Origin: Solicola gregarius
GTDB lineage: Bacteria; Actinomycetota; Actinomycetes; Propionibacteriales; Nocardioidaceae
Length of the DNA stretch: 64,000 nt
Direction of reading: 5' to 3'
Assembly: GCF_025790165.1 (NCBI RefSeq)
Contig: NZ_CP094970.1
Span: forward strand, 992,001 to 1,056,000
The notes beneath the pieces were generated by a model. It worked only from the letters and a program-made list of their open reading frames with translations. It was not told the origin of the DNA and ran no database searches. Made by a program: the position numbers and the translations under genes. How positions within the stretch are numbered: position 1 is the stretch's first letter; every line of letters begins with the position of its first letter. Below, one piece after another: positions 50,182 to 58,689 of this stretch.

Positions 50182-51873
50182 ATGACCTCCGCAGCAGCCG
50201 ACCTCGACGCCCTCGTCGCCAAGCATGCAGACCTGCTCGAGAACGCCCAGCGCGCGGCGCGTACGCGAGAGTACTGGTCGGCGTTCCCCGAGTCGCCGAG
50301 CCCGCGGGTGTACGGCGAGGATGCCGCAGCGGAGGGCGAGCAGGCGTTCCGCGCGCTGCTCGGGACCACCCTCGACCTCGGCCAGCCGACCGACGGCACG
50401 CAGGTCGGCAGCGAGTCCTCACCGTACGGTCTCGAAATTGGTGTGCGATACCCGCGCGCAAGCGCCGACCAGCTCGTCGAGGCCTCGCGGATCGCCAACC
50501 GGGCTTGGCGATCGGCAACGCCGATTGAGCGGGCCGCCGTATGCGCCGAGATCCTCGTACGGATCAACCGTCGCAGCTTCGAGCTCGCACACGCCGTGAT
50601 GCACACGTCGGGCCAGGCATTCGTGATGGCATTCCAGGCCGGCGGCCCGAACGCCCAGGACCGCGGGCTGGAGGCGACCGCGTACGCGCTCACCGAGCAG
50701 ACCCGGCACGCGTCGTCGGTGCTCTGGGAGAAGCCACAAGGCAAGCGTCCGCCGCTTCGGATGACGAAGGAGTTCACGCCCGTCGCCCGCGGAATCGGCC
50801 TCGTGGTCTGCTGCAACACGTTCCCGACGTGGAACGCGTACCCAGGGATCTTCGCCAGCCTCGCGACCGGCAACACTGTCATCGTCAAGCCCCACCCGCA
50901 CGCCGTACTTCCCCTGGCCGTCACGGTTTCGATCGCACGCGAAGTGCTGGCGGAGTTCGGGTTCGACCCCAACGTCGTGCTCCTCGCGCCCGAGGACGAC
51001 GGCGACCGCCTCGCCGCAGATCTCGCCCTCGACCCGCAGATCGGCATCGTCGACTTCACCGGCTCGACGGCGTTCGGCGAATGGCTCGAGCGCAATGCTC
51101 GTCAGGCTCTCGTGTACACCGAGAAAGCGGGCGTCAACTCGGTCATCTTCGAGTCGACTGACGCGTACCGCGCCGCACTCGGCAACCTGGCATTCACGCT
51201 CTCGCTCTATTCCGGGCAGATGTGTACGACGACACAGAACATCCTCATCCCGGCCGAGGGCGTGCAGACCGACGAGGGCGTCAAGACGCGCTCCGAGTTC
51301 GCGATCGACCTCGGCGAGGCCATGGACAAGCTGCTCGGCGACGACGAGAAGGCGGCCGCACTGCTCGGCGGCATCGTCAGCGACGACGTCGCCAAGCGAC
51401 TCAACGCGGCGTCCGCGAGTCCCGACCTCGCGGTCTCGAACCGTCAGGTCAACGTTGCCGAGTGGCCCGACGCGCGCATCTACACGCCCGTCGTACTGCT
51501 GGCCAAGACCAGCGACGACCACACGTACACCCAGGAGTGCTTCGGCCCAGTGTCGTTCCTCGTCGAGACGGCTACCCGCGACGAGGCGATCGATGCGTTC
51601 GCGGAGATGACCAAGGAGCAGGGCGCGCTCACCGCGGGGGTCTACTCGACCGACGAGGCCTACCTGGAGCGGGTACGCGAGGCCGCGCTCGATGCGGGTG
51701 TCTCGCTCTCGGAGAACCTCACCGGTGGCGTTTTCGTCAACCAAACTGCGGCATTCTCCGACTTCCATGCGACCGGCGCGAACCCCGCCGCCAACGCGAC
51801 GTACGTCGACGGCCACTTCGTCGCCGGCAGGTTCCGGTTCATCGGCACCCGACGGCACGCACCCGATGCCTAA
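50182..51873 (+). CDS. paaN: phenylacetate-degradation aldehyde dehydrogenase-like protein PaaN
   Basis: The 563-residue protein matches the PaaN family (an ALDH-fold protein without the fused hydratase of PaaZ). ALDH elements are visible: GLVVCCNTFPTWNAYPG (cofactor pocket), DFTGSTAFGEWLE, and the catalytic-cysteine region YSGQMCTTTQNILI. It probably oxidises the semialdehyde produced after ring cleavage of the epoxidised phenylacetyl-CoA. CGAAGGACC precedes the ATG. The next gene, a TetR regulator, overlaps its stop codon by eight bases, and a palindromic operator precedes it. Confidence 0.93.
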   Translation: MTSAAADLDALVAKHADLLENAQRAARTREYWSAFPESPSPRVYGEDAAAEGEQAFRALLGTTLDLGQPTDGTQVGSESSPYGLEIGVRYPRASADQLVEASRIANRAWRSATPIERAAVCAEILVRINRRSFELAHAVMHTSGQAFVMAFQAGGPNAQDRGLEATAYALTEQTRHASSVLWEKPQGKRPPLRMTKEFTPVARGIGLVVCCNTFPTWNAYPGIFASLATGNTVIVKPHPHAVLPLAVTVSIAREVLAEFGFDPNVVLLAPEDDGDRLAADLALDPQIGIVDFTGSTAFGEWLERNARQALVYTEKAGVNSVIFESTDAYRAALGNLAFTLSLYSGQMCTTTQNILIPAEGVQTDEGVKTRSEFAIDLGEAMDKLLGDDEKAAALLGGIVSDDVAKRLNAASASPDLAVSNRQVNVAEWPDARIYTPVVLLAKTSDDHTYTQECFGPVSFLVETATRDEAIDAFAEMTKEQGALTAGVYSTDEAYLERVREAALDAGVSLSENLTGGVFVNQTAAFSDFHATGANPAANATYVDGHFVAGRFRFIGTRRHAPDA

Positions 51874-52470
51874 GGTTCTGCCGTCGGGCGAGCCGAGGCC
51901 GCGCTACGACGCCGCGCTGCTGCTCGACGTCGCCGCCCGCGTCTTCACCGAGCGCGGGTACGACGGCACCAGCATGGAAGACCTGTCTCGGGCGTCCGGA
52001 CTCTCGAAGTCGTCGCTCTACCACCACGTCGCGAGCAAGGAGGAGCTCCTGCGGCGAGCGCTCGAGCACGCGGTCGACCCGTTGTTCGCCATCATCGACG
52101 AGGCCGGTGCCCGGGAGGGCCGTGCCGTCGACCGGCTCGAAAGTACGTCATCGACCGCGCCGTGCACGTGCTGGCCGAGCGGCTGCCCTATGTGACCCTG
52201 CTGCTGCGCGTCCACGGCAACACCGAGACGGAGCGTTGGGCGCTCGAGCGCCGGCGAGCGTTCGACAAGGTGATCGCCCGGCTCGTACGCGACTCGGTCG
52301 CCGACGGTGACGTACGCGCCGACATCGACGCCGCGACGACCGCGCGCCTGCTGCTCGGGATGGTGAACTCGCTGGTCGGGTGGTACCGGCCCACGACCCG
52401 CTCGGGCGACGTGGTCGACCGGCTGGCCGCCCAGGTGACCACCCTCGCGTTCGACGGGTTGCGAACCTAG
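51866..52470 (+). pseudogene. TetR-family regulator, PaaR-like, frameshifted
   Basis: The ATG at 51866 lies within the end of paaN. The frame encodes PRYDAALLLDVAARVFTERGYDGTSMEDLSRASGLSKSSLYHHVASKEELL, a clear TetR helix-turn-helix. At AAA (52140-52142; four A expected) the reading must shift to continue YVIDRAVHVLAERLPYVTLLLRVHGNTE and a C-terminal domain to the TAG at 52470. Repaired length is 201 residues. Coupling to paaN and the shared palindromes before paaN and paaA identify it as the likely phenylacetyl-CoA-responsive repressor. The loss may be a sequence error. Confidence 0.85.
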
Positions 52471-52494
52471 ACCCAACCGATCGATCATCTCGGA

Positions 52495-52508
52495 CTTTCG
52501 TACGAAAG
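52495..52508. promoter_or_regulatory. palindrome CTTTCGTACGAAAG before DeoR gene
   Basis: A perfect 14-nt palindrome, AT-richer than its surroundings, ends 22 bases before the DeoR-family ATG. It is the best candidate for an autoregulatory operator of that gene and its MFS partner. Confidence 0.6.
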
Positions 52509-52530
52509 CACGTCATGTACGATCTCTCCC

Positions 52531-53286
52531 ATGAGTCACGGCCGCCACGCACAGATCCTGGAGCGCCTGCGGACGACCGACCGGGTCGAGGTACGCGAGC
52601 TCGCGGATGCGCTGGCGACGTCCGAGGTGACCATCCGCCGCGACCTCGACGAGCTGGCGTCCGCCGGTGTCCTGCGGCGCGTCCGCGGCGGCGCGGTCAG
52701 CACCCTGATGCGCAGCGACGAACTCCCGTTCGGCGTCCGAGAAGGCGAAGCCGCGGACGCGAAGCAACGCATCGGCGCTGCCGCGACGGAGCTGCTGCGC
52801 GACGGTGAGTCCGTCATCGTGGACAGCGGTACGACCGGAGTCGCAGCCGCTCGCGCACTCGTCGCCCGTCGGCTCACGGTGATGCCGATGTCGCTGCATG
52901 CGGTCGGCATCCTGTCCGGCTCTGCGTCGATCACGCTGCTGCTCGCGGGCGGCGAGGTACGCCCGGGCGAGATGTCCGTCGTCGGTCCGCTCGCCGAGCG
53001 GGGCATCGCGGCCTTCCGCTTCGATACTGCCCTACTGACCTGTTGCGGATTCTCCACCGAGTCCGGGGCCACGGCGCCAGACATCCGTGACGCATCCGTC
53101 AAGCGCGCGGCCATCGAGTCCTCCGCTCGTACCATCGCCCTCGTCGACGGCACGAAGTTCACCCGCACCACACTGCACGTGATCTGCGAGGCGACCGACG
53201 TCGACATCGTCGTCACCGACACGACCGCCCCCGGTGCGGAGGTCGAGCGCCTCCGCGCCGCGGGCGTCGAGGTCCACTGTGTCTGA
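52531..53286 (+). CDS. DeoR/GlpR-family transcriptional regulator
   Basis: The 251-residue protein has the DeoR N-terminal winged helix (ILERLRTTDRVEVRELADALATSEVTIRRDLDELASAGVL followed by RVRGGAV) and a C-terminal DeoRC sugar-phosphate sensor with DSGTTGVAAARAL and VDGTKFTRTTLHVIC. Effectors are usually phosphorylated sugars or glycerol. It overlaps the downstream MFS gene by eight bases, so it probably regulates that transporter. A perfect palindrome lies just upstream. Confidence 0.93.
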   Translation: MSHGRHAQILERLRTTDRVEVRELADALATSEVTIRRDLDELASAGVLRRVRGGAVSTLMRSDELPFGVREGEAADAKQRIGAAATELLRDGESVIVDSGTTGVAAARALVARRLTVMPMSLHAVGILSGSASITLLLAGGEVRPGEMSVVGPLAERGIAAFRFDTALLTCCGFSTESGATAPDIRDASVKRAAIESSARTIALVDGTKFTRTTLHVICEATDVDIVVTDTTAPGAEVERLRAAGVEVHCV

Positions 53287-54466
53287 GCCCCGCGCCCAAG
53301 CCGCGCAGGCGATCGGCAGGCTGCCACGCGTCGCCGTGACCGCGACCTTCGCGGTGCACGCCTTGCTGTTCGCCTCCTGGACGGCGCACATCCCACAGGT
53401 GAAGTCCGACCTCGGCCTCACCGATGCCTCCCTCGGCACGGCACTGCTCGGTGCCCCGGTCGGCTCGATCCTCGCGACGATCGGCGTCGGCTGGCTCCTA
53501 CCGCGCCTCGGCAGCGCGACCGTCGTCCGCGCCACGTTGGTCGGCTACACCCTCGCCGGCATGACGGTCGGGATGGCAGGCTCGGGGCTCACCCTGTTCG
53601 CTGCGCTGCTGCTGTGGGGCGCGTTCCAGGGCTCGCTCGACGTGGCGATGAACACCCAGGGCGTGACCGTCGAGCGTACGATCGGCCGCCCGATCATGGC
53701 CGGACTGCACGGCGCCTGGAGCATCGGCGGTTTCGTGGGCGCAGGCATCGGTACGGTCGGCGTCTCCGTCGGGATCGCACTCACCCCTCAGCTCGCGGTC
53801 GAAGGTCTCGTCGTCCTGGCGGTCGTCGGCACCCTGACGATGCGGATGCTCCCCGACCCCGAATCCCCCGACGAGCCTCGTGGCGACCGGAAGCGTCGTA
53901 CGTTCACCCCGACCGTGCTCGTACTCGGTGCCGTCGCGTTCGCCTGCATGATCGGCGAGGGTGCCGCCGCCGACTGGTCGGCCGTCTACCTGCACGACGT
54001 GATCGACGCGTCCCCGACGTACGCCGGTCTCGGATTCGCGGTGTTCTCCCTCGCGATGCTTACCCTCAGGCTGGCGGGCAACCGGCTGATGCTGCGGTTC
54101 GCACCGCGCGACCTGCTGCCGACGTGTGCCGGCGTCGCGACTATCGGCATGCTGGTCGCGCTGCTCGTCGACAATCAGTACGTCGCGCTACTCGGCTTCG
54201 GCACCCTGGGCGTCGGCCTCGCACTGGTCGTGCCGACGGCGTTCAGCGCGGCCGGCAAGCTCGGCGGCGACTCGGCGGGATCCTCGATCGCCACCGTCGC
54301 CGCCATCGGCTGGACCGGCTTCATGTGCGGCCCCCCACTGATCGGCCATCTCGCGAACGCCGTGGGCCTGTCCGGCGCCCTGTTGCTCCTGCCCGTTCTG
54401 ACCGCGGCGATCGCCATCGCCATCCGGTCCAGCAGCGCGTTCGACGGGGGCGTCGACACCCGCTGA
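53279..54466 (+). CDS. MFS transporter (12-helix)
   Basis: The GTG at 53279 overlaps the DeoR gene and gives 395 residues with 12 predicted helices. Features include AVHALLFASWTAHIPQVKSDLGLTDASLGTALLG at the start and GAWSIGGFVGAGIGT in helix 5. Similarity of pattern is to the YbjJ/inner-membrane MFS group, some of which are fucose-permease relatives, others drug exporters. The coupling to a DeoR-type sugar-phosphate sensor favours a carbohydrate-related cargo, but this is inference. Confidence 0.87.
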   Translation: MSEPRAQAAQAIGRLPRVAVTATFAVHALLFASWTAHIPQVKSDLGLTDASLGTALLGAPVGSILATIGVGWLLPRLGSATVVRATLVGYTLAGMTVGMAGSGLTLFAALLLWGAFQGSLDVAMNTQGVTVERTIGRPIMAGLHGAWSIGGFVGAGIGTVGVSVGIALTPQLAVEGLVVLAVVGTLTMRMLPDPESPDEPRGDRKRRTFTPTVLVLGAVAFACMIGEGAAADWSAVYLHDVIDASPTYAGLGFAVFSLAMLTLRLAGNRLMLRFAPRDLLPTCAGVATIGMLVALLVDNQYVALLGFGTLGVGLALVVPTAFSAAGKLGGDSAGSSIATVAAIGWTGFMCGPPLIGHLANAVGLSGALLLLPVLTAAIAIAIRSSSAFDGGVDTR

Positions 54467-54516
54467 GCCCGCCGACCAGGTCGGGACATTTGTCCCTGCT
54501 CGAACGCCCGGCGGGC
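54467..54516. terminator. nested hairpin after MFS gene
   Basis: Outer arms GCCCGCCG / CGGCGGGC (54467-54474 and 54509-54516) enclose an inner perfect hairpin GGGACA-TT-TGTCCC (54483-54496). It follows the MFS stop codon immediately. Confidence 0.65.
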
Positions 54517-54572
54517 ACCTAACGTCGTGCCTCGACGCCGGAACGGCCGGCAAACGATCACGGAGGAATCCC

Positions 54573-55010
54573 ATGACGATCTACCAACCCGCCACCGAGT
54601 CGACCTGCTCCTGCGCCGAGGTACGGTCCCGCGGCCCGCGCTGGTGGACGGTGCTCGCCGCCCAGGTGGCCGCGGTCGCCGTCTACACGGTCGCGGTCCC
54701 GATCGCCGGCGTCGACCTGTCCGCGCGTACGGGTGATTCGACGACGACGGTCGATCTGGGCCTGGTCCTGACCGCGACCCTGGTCGTCGGCCTCGCGGCG
54801 ATCGGATGGCTGCTCGCGCTACGCCACTTGTCGCGGCGGCCCGAACGCGCATGGGCGATCACCGCGGGCGCGGTCCTCGTACTGTCCCTCGCAGGACCCG
54901 CTGGTGCGACGGGCCTCGCCGCCGGGATTACGCTCGCGTGCATGCACCTCGCCGTCGCCGGCGCGCTCGCCGTCGGCTGCCTACCGTGGCAACGTGGCCG
55001 GCATGGATGA
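54573..55010 (+). CDS. DUF6069-type small membrane protein
   Basis: The ATG at 54573 follows GGAGGAATCCC and gives 145 residues. Four hydrophobic segments are visible: WWTVLAAQVAAVAVYTVAVPIAGV, VDLGLVLTATLVVGLAAIGWLLAL, RAWAITAGAVLVLSLAGPAGA and the C-terminal ACMHLAVAGALAVGC. The pattern fits the DUF6069 family. Function unknown. It overlaps the start of a sensor kinase gene and so may be monitored by, or form part of, that two-component system. Confidence 0.8.
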   Translation: MTIYQPATESTCSCAEVRSRGPRWWTVLAAQVAAVAVYTVAVPIAGVDLSARTGDSTTTVDLGLVLTATLVVGLAAIGWLLALRHLSRRPERAWAITAGAVLVLSLAGPAGATGLAAGITLACMHLAVAGALAVGCLPWQRGRHG

Positions 55011-56115
55011 GTGTCGCCGCGGCCCGAACCTGCGCTGGGCAACCCGTGGACAGCCGCTCGTCGGGATCGCGATCTGGAGCCCGATCGTGCTGCTCGGCGC
55101 CGCCCAGCACGCGTACGAGAGTGACGCTGGTTTGGCGACCTGGGCCGGGCTCGTCACGATCGCGGCGGCCAACATCGCCGCACTCGTCGCAGGTATGCGT
55201 CGCCGCCGCGCGACCGTGCTCTTCCTCGTGCAGGCGGCGGCGACGATCGCCGTCACGGTCGGCGATGCGAGCGACTGGTACACGCTGTACTGCCTGCAAG
55301 CGATCGCCGCCAGCGCGGCGCTTGCCGCGCGCTGGGTGCCGGTCGCCGTCCTCGCGACCACCGCGGCCTGGGCGGCGGTCGACTCGTACGCCGACTCACC
55401 CTGGTCCGAGCTGTGGGTGACGACCCTCTGTCTCGCCCTGGCGGGTTTCGGCACGTTCGTCTTCTGCCAGCTGTTCGCGACCATCGCGGAGCTGAACGCG
55501 ACCCGCGACGCGTTGGCACGCACCGCCGTCTCCGCCGAGCGTGACCGGTTCTCGCGCGATCTGCACGACGTGCTCGGCCACACCCTGTCCCTGATGGTGG
55601 TCAAGGCGCAGGCAGTACGCCGGCTGCTGCCCGACCAGGCCGAAGCGGCGGCCGAACACGCTGCCGACATCGAGTCGATCGGCCGGCAGGCGCTCGACGA
55701 CGTACGCGAGACCGTCCGGGGATACCGCGAGACGACCTTCGAGACCGAGGTCGCGCGAGCCAGAGACGCCTTGCACACCAGCGAGATCGAGCTCGCGGTC
55801 GATGCCACCGGCCTGCCCGTCGCAACCGGCCAGGACGCGCTGCTCGGCTGGGCAGTACGCGAGGCGACGACCAACGTGCTGCGGCACTCCGACGGGAACC
55901 GCTGCACCGTCGAGCTGCGCCGCGTCAGTGACCGCATCGAGCTACGCATCGGCGACAACGGCACGTCCGCCGCGGCATCGACGAACGGCGGCAGCGGTCT
56001 CGCCGGACTGCACGACCGGTTCGCCGAGGCGGGCGGTGACCTTGCGGCCAGCCCCGGCCCGAACGGCTTCACCGTGTCGGCAACGCTGCCCGCGACGACC
56101 AGGATGCACGCATGA
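55003..56115 (+). CDS. sensor histidine kinase, HisKA_3 type
   Basis: The ATG at 55003 overlaps the preceding gene by eight bases and gives 370 residues. About five N-terminal helices (from PLVGIAIWSPIVLLGAAQHAY) precede a HisKA_3 dimerisation domain with phospho-acceptor His188 in SRDLHDVLGHTLSLMVVKAQ. The ATPase domain has REATTNVLRHS (N box) and GGSGLAGLHDRFAEAGG (G box). The layout matches DesK/LiaS/NarX-like kinases sensing membrane or envelope state. The response regulator follows with an ATGA overlap. Confidence 0.94.
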   Translation: MDECRRGPNLRWATRGQPLVGIAIWSPIVLLGAAQHAYESDAGLATWAGLVTIAAANIAALVAGMRRRRATVLFLVQAAATIAVTVGDASDWYTLYCLQAIAASAALAARWVPVAVLATTAAWAAVDSYADSPWSELWVTTLCLALAGFGTFVFCQLFATIAELNATRDALARTAVSAERDRFSRDLHDVLGHTLSLMVVKAQAVRRLLPDQAEAAAEHAADIESIGRQALDDVRETVRGYRETTFETEVARARDALHTSEIELAVDATGLPVATGQDALLGWAVREATTNVLRHSDGNRCTVELRRVSDRIELRIGDNGTSAAASTNGGSGLAGLHDRFAEAGGDLAASPGPNGFTVSATLPATTRMHA

Positions 56116-56717
56116 TCCGGGCACTGATCGCCGAAGACCAGGCAATGATGCGCGGCGCGCTCGCGTTGCTGCTCGACATGGAGCACGACATCTCGGTGGT
56201 CGCGCAGGTCGGCCGCGGCGACGAGGTCGTCGCCGGCGTACGGGAGCACCGGCCCGACATCGCCCTCCTCGACATCGAGATGCCCGGCATCAGCGGCATC
56301 GATGCGGCGGCGGCACTGCATACCGAGGCGCCCGAGTGCGCGGTCATGATCGTGACGACGTTCGCCCGAGCCGGATACCTCCGCCGCGCCCTCGACGCAG
56401 GCGCACGCGGGTTCGTGGTCAAGGACGACCCGGTCGAGGACCTCGCGCAGGCCGTCCGCAAGGTGGTCGCCGGCTCGACGGTGATCGACCCTGGGCTCGC
56501 GGAAGAGGCCCGGCTCGCGCCGGCGAACCCGCTCACCGATGGCGAGCGCCGGGTGCTCGCGGCAGCAGCCGACGGCTCGCCGGTCAACGACCTCGCCGCG
56601 CGTCTGCACCTCTCGGATCGCACCGTGCGCAACTACCTGTCGGCCGCGATCGGGAAGACCGGCAGCCGCACCCGAGCCGAGGCGGCCATCCATGCACGTG
56701 ATCAGGGCTGGCTGTAG
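56112..56717 (+). CDS. NarL/FixJ-family response regulator
   Basis: The 201-residue protein has a receiver domain with acidic pocket AEDQ, phospho-acceptor Asp54 (LLDIEMPG), Thr in IVTTFAR and Lys106 in VVKDD, then a LuxR/GerE helix-turn-helix (LTDGERRVLAAAADGSPVNDLAARLHLSDRTVRNYLSAAIGKTG). It is close to DesR-type regulators. The start overlaps the kinase stop. Its 3' end overlaps the convergent P1 peptidase gene by 16 bases. Confidence 0.95.
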   Translation: MIRALIAEDQAMMRGALALLLDMEHDISVVAQVGRGDEVVAGVREHRPDIALLDIEMPGISGIDAAAALHTEAPECAVMIVTTFARAGYLRRALDAGARGFVVKDDPVEDLAQAVRKVVAGSTVIDPGLAEEARLAPANPLTDGERRVLAAAADGSPVNDLAARLHLSDRTVRNYLSAAIGKTGSRTRAEAAIHARDQGWL

Positions 56718-57685
56718 CGGCTCGTCGGCACGGCATGCGCCGCCCGGCCGCGATAGCCGTACGTGGTCTCGGCCGTGAACAACGAGTTGAGCAAGGCCTC
56801 CTCGACAGCATCCATCGTGCCCTCGAAGATCTCGTTGAGCGCCGAGTCGGCAGGCGGCGCGCCGTGCGAGCCGAACGCGATCGCGTAGTCGCCACTGGAG
56901 TTCGAGTAGCGCGCACCGACGCGTGCCATCGCGTACACGGCGCGGCGTGCGACCCGCTGTAGCTGCCGCGCATCGAGCGGTGCGTCTGTCGCGACGACGA
57001 TCATGCAGGAGTTGCCGTCCGGCTCGGGTGGCGTGGTCGCCAGCAGCTCCTGGGCAGGCATCCGGACACCGGCAGCGGTGAGGGTGCCGCCGAAGTTGGA
57101 CTGCACCAACGCGCCGACCGTACGCGTTTCGCCGGCCACGTCGACCACGCGCGAAGCGGTGCCGATACCGCCCTTGTATCCGAGGGCGACCGTGCCCGTG
57201 CCGGCGCCGACGCATCCCTCGACGACCTCGCGGCCGGCCGACTCGATCGCCGCGACCACGTGCTCCTCGCGAATCGGGCGCGATCGGATGTCCGAGAGGA
57301 ACCCGTCGTTCGTCTCCCCGACGACCGGGTTGAGGGTGATGGTGTCGTGATGCTCGGGCAGGTTCAGCATGTACGTCACCAGCGCGTCGGCGACCCGGTA
57401 CGCCGAGAGTGTGCTCGTCAGCAGGATCGGTGTCTCGATCGCACCCATCTCGTCGATCTGGGTCGCACCGATGAGCTTCCCGTGCCCGTTGCCGACCGCG
57501 AGGCCGGCGGGCAGCGTCGTCCGCCACGTGGTGAGCGCTTCCGGCACGACCGCAGTGACCCCGCTGCGTACGTCATCGGCGACCACGGTGGTGTGACCGA
57601 CCAACACGCCCTCGACATCGGTGATCGCATTGCGCGGGCCTGTATCGAAGCGGCCGATGGTGATGCCCAGATCGGTTGCTCGCAT
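56702..57685 (-). CDS. P1-family (DmpA/S58-like) peptidase
   Basis: The 327-residue protein matches the DmpA/endo-type aminopeptidase family, which self-cleaves into two chains. Family features are GITIGRFDTGPRNAITDVEGVLVGHTT at the start, NPVVGETNDGFL, GYKGGIGTASR, and the autoprocessing/nucleophile region VQSNFGG, where Ser196 would become the new N-terminal nucleophile. Members release D- or beta-amino acids from peptides. Physiological substrate unknown. Confidence 0.9.
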   Translation of the reverse strand: MRATDLGITIGRFDTGPRNAITDVEGVLVGHTTVVADDVRSGVTAVVPEALTTWRTTLPAGLAVGNGHGKLIGATQIDEMGAIETPILLTSTLSAYRVADALVTYMLNLPEHHDTITLNPVVGETNDGFLSDIRSRPIREEHVVAAIESAGREVVEGCVGAGTGTVALGYKGGIGTASRVVDVAGETRTVGALVQSNFGGTLTAAGVRMPAQELLATTPPEPDGNSCMIVVATDAPLDARQLQRVARRAVYAMARVGARYSNSSGDYAIAFGSHGAPPADSALNEIFEGTMDAVEEALLNSLFTAETTYGYRGRAAHAVPTSRYSQP

Positions 57686-57768
57686 GGGCAGAACGGTAGC
57701 CCGTAGGGCGTACGCCGTTCACTCCGCCGAGGGATTCATGCCCGTTACGGCGCTGCAAGCCTCGTTGC

Positions 57769-58689
57769 ATGACCATCGTCGTGCCCGAGTCGGCCAGCCC
57801 CTCACGTACCCGCGTCGCACTGTGCGTCGCCGCGGTCATCGCGTGCATCCCGTACGCCGTTCTGAAGATCGCCTGGATCGCCGGCTCCGATCTCGGCACC
57901 GAGGACGCCGAAGCCGCCGAGCTGATGCACGAGACGTCGACCGTCATCGCCAACGTGATGACACTCGGACTCGAGCTCGGCGCGGTCGCGATCGTTGCCG
58001 GGCTGACGTTCGTCCGCCGCATTCCGCCGTTCCTGCTGGTCGGTCCGATCTGGGTCGGCACCGGGTTGCTCGCGCCGGTCGCCGTCGGGCTACCGATCGG
58101 GCTCGTCGCGCAAGGGATCGCCGGTGGTGCGCCCGCACCCGACGACGGCGGTCTGCACGGCTGGGTGTTCGCGCTCGTCTACGGCGGGTTCATCATCCAG
58201 ACACCGCTGCTGGTCGGGGCGTTCGCCTTGCACGTCACGCATCGCTGGCCATGGGTGTTCCGGCTGCGAGGCCGCGACATCACGCCCGGGTCGACGTACG
58301 CCTTGCAGCTGCTGATGGCCCGCACAGCCCTCGTCGTCACGGCGCTGCTTGCCGTCGTCAGCATCCTCTGGGCGATCGACGCCGAGGCGTTCGCCGGGCC
58401 GTCGGGGTTCGAGACCGTTGCGCAGCGTACGTTCGTCCTGACCGGAGGCGTGCTGCCGCTCGCGGGGGCGCTCGGGGCACACGCGCTCGTACGACGGCGC
58501 CGCGAAGGCCCGCTGCTCCGGCCGCTGGCGGCGACCTGGGTCGGTTCGGCCACGGCATTCGCGACGGTCGCGCTTCCGTCGGCGGGCCAGACCGGGTTCG
58601 AGTCGTTCGTCAGCGCGGTGAGTGGCATGACCGGCGTCGCCCTCGCCATCACCGGTCTGCTCGTACTCATCGACGCCCAGAGGCGCTAA
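57769..58689 (+). CDS. hypothetical multi-pass membrane protein
   Basis: The ATG at 57769 gives 306 residues, with about seven or eight hydrophobic helices (VALCVAAVIACIPYAVLKIAWI, VIANVMTLGLELGAVAIVAGLTFV, FLLVGPIWVGTGLLAPVAVGLPIGLVAQG, and more). The TGA/TAA end overlaps the convergent paaK stop by four bases. I do not recognise a family. No Shine-Dalgarno sequence precedes the start, so it may be leaderless, or the start may be wrong. Confidence 0.75.
   Translation: MTIVVPESASPSRTRVALCVAAVIACIPYAVLKIAWIAGSDLGTEDAEAAELMHETSTVIANVMTLGLELGAVAIVAGLTFVRRIPPFLLVGPIWVGTGLLAPVAVGLPIGLVAQGIAGGAPAPDDGGLHGWVFALVYGGFIIQTPLLVGAFALHVTHRWPWVFRLRGRDITPGSTYALQLLMARTALVVTALLAVVSILWAIDAEAFAGPSGFETVAQRTFVLTGGVLPLAGALGAHALVRRRREGPLLRPLAATWVGSATAFATVALPSAGQTGFESFVSAVSGMTGVALAITGLLVLIDAQRR

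Noticed and set aside
49144-50226. Longer lipoprotein frame of 360 codons starting at 50226
   Set aside because: The upstream part crosses the repeat tract and palindrome; the ATG at 49683 has a ribosome site and begins a proper lipoprotein signal.
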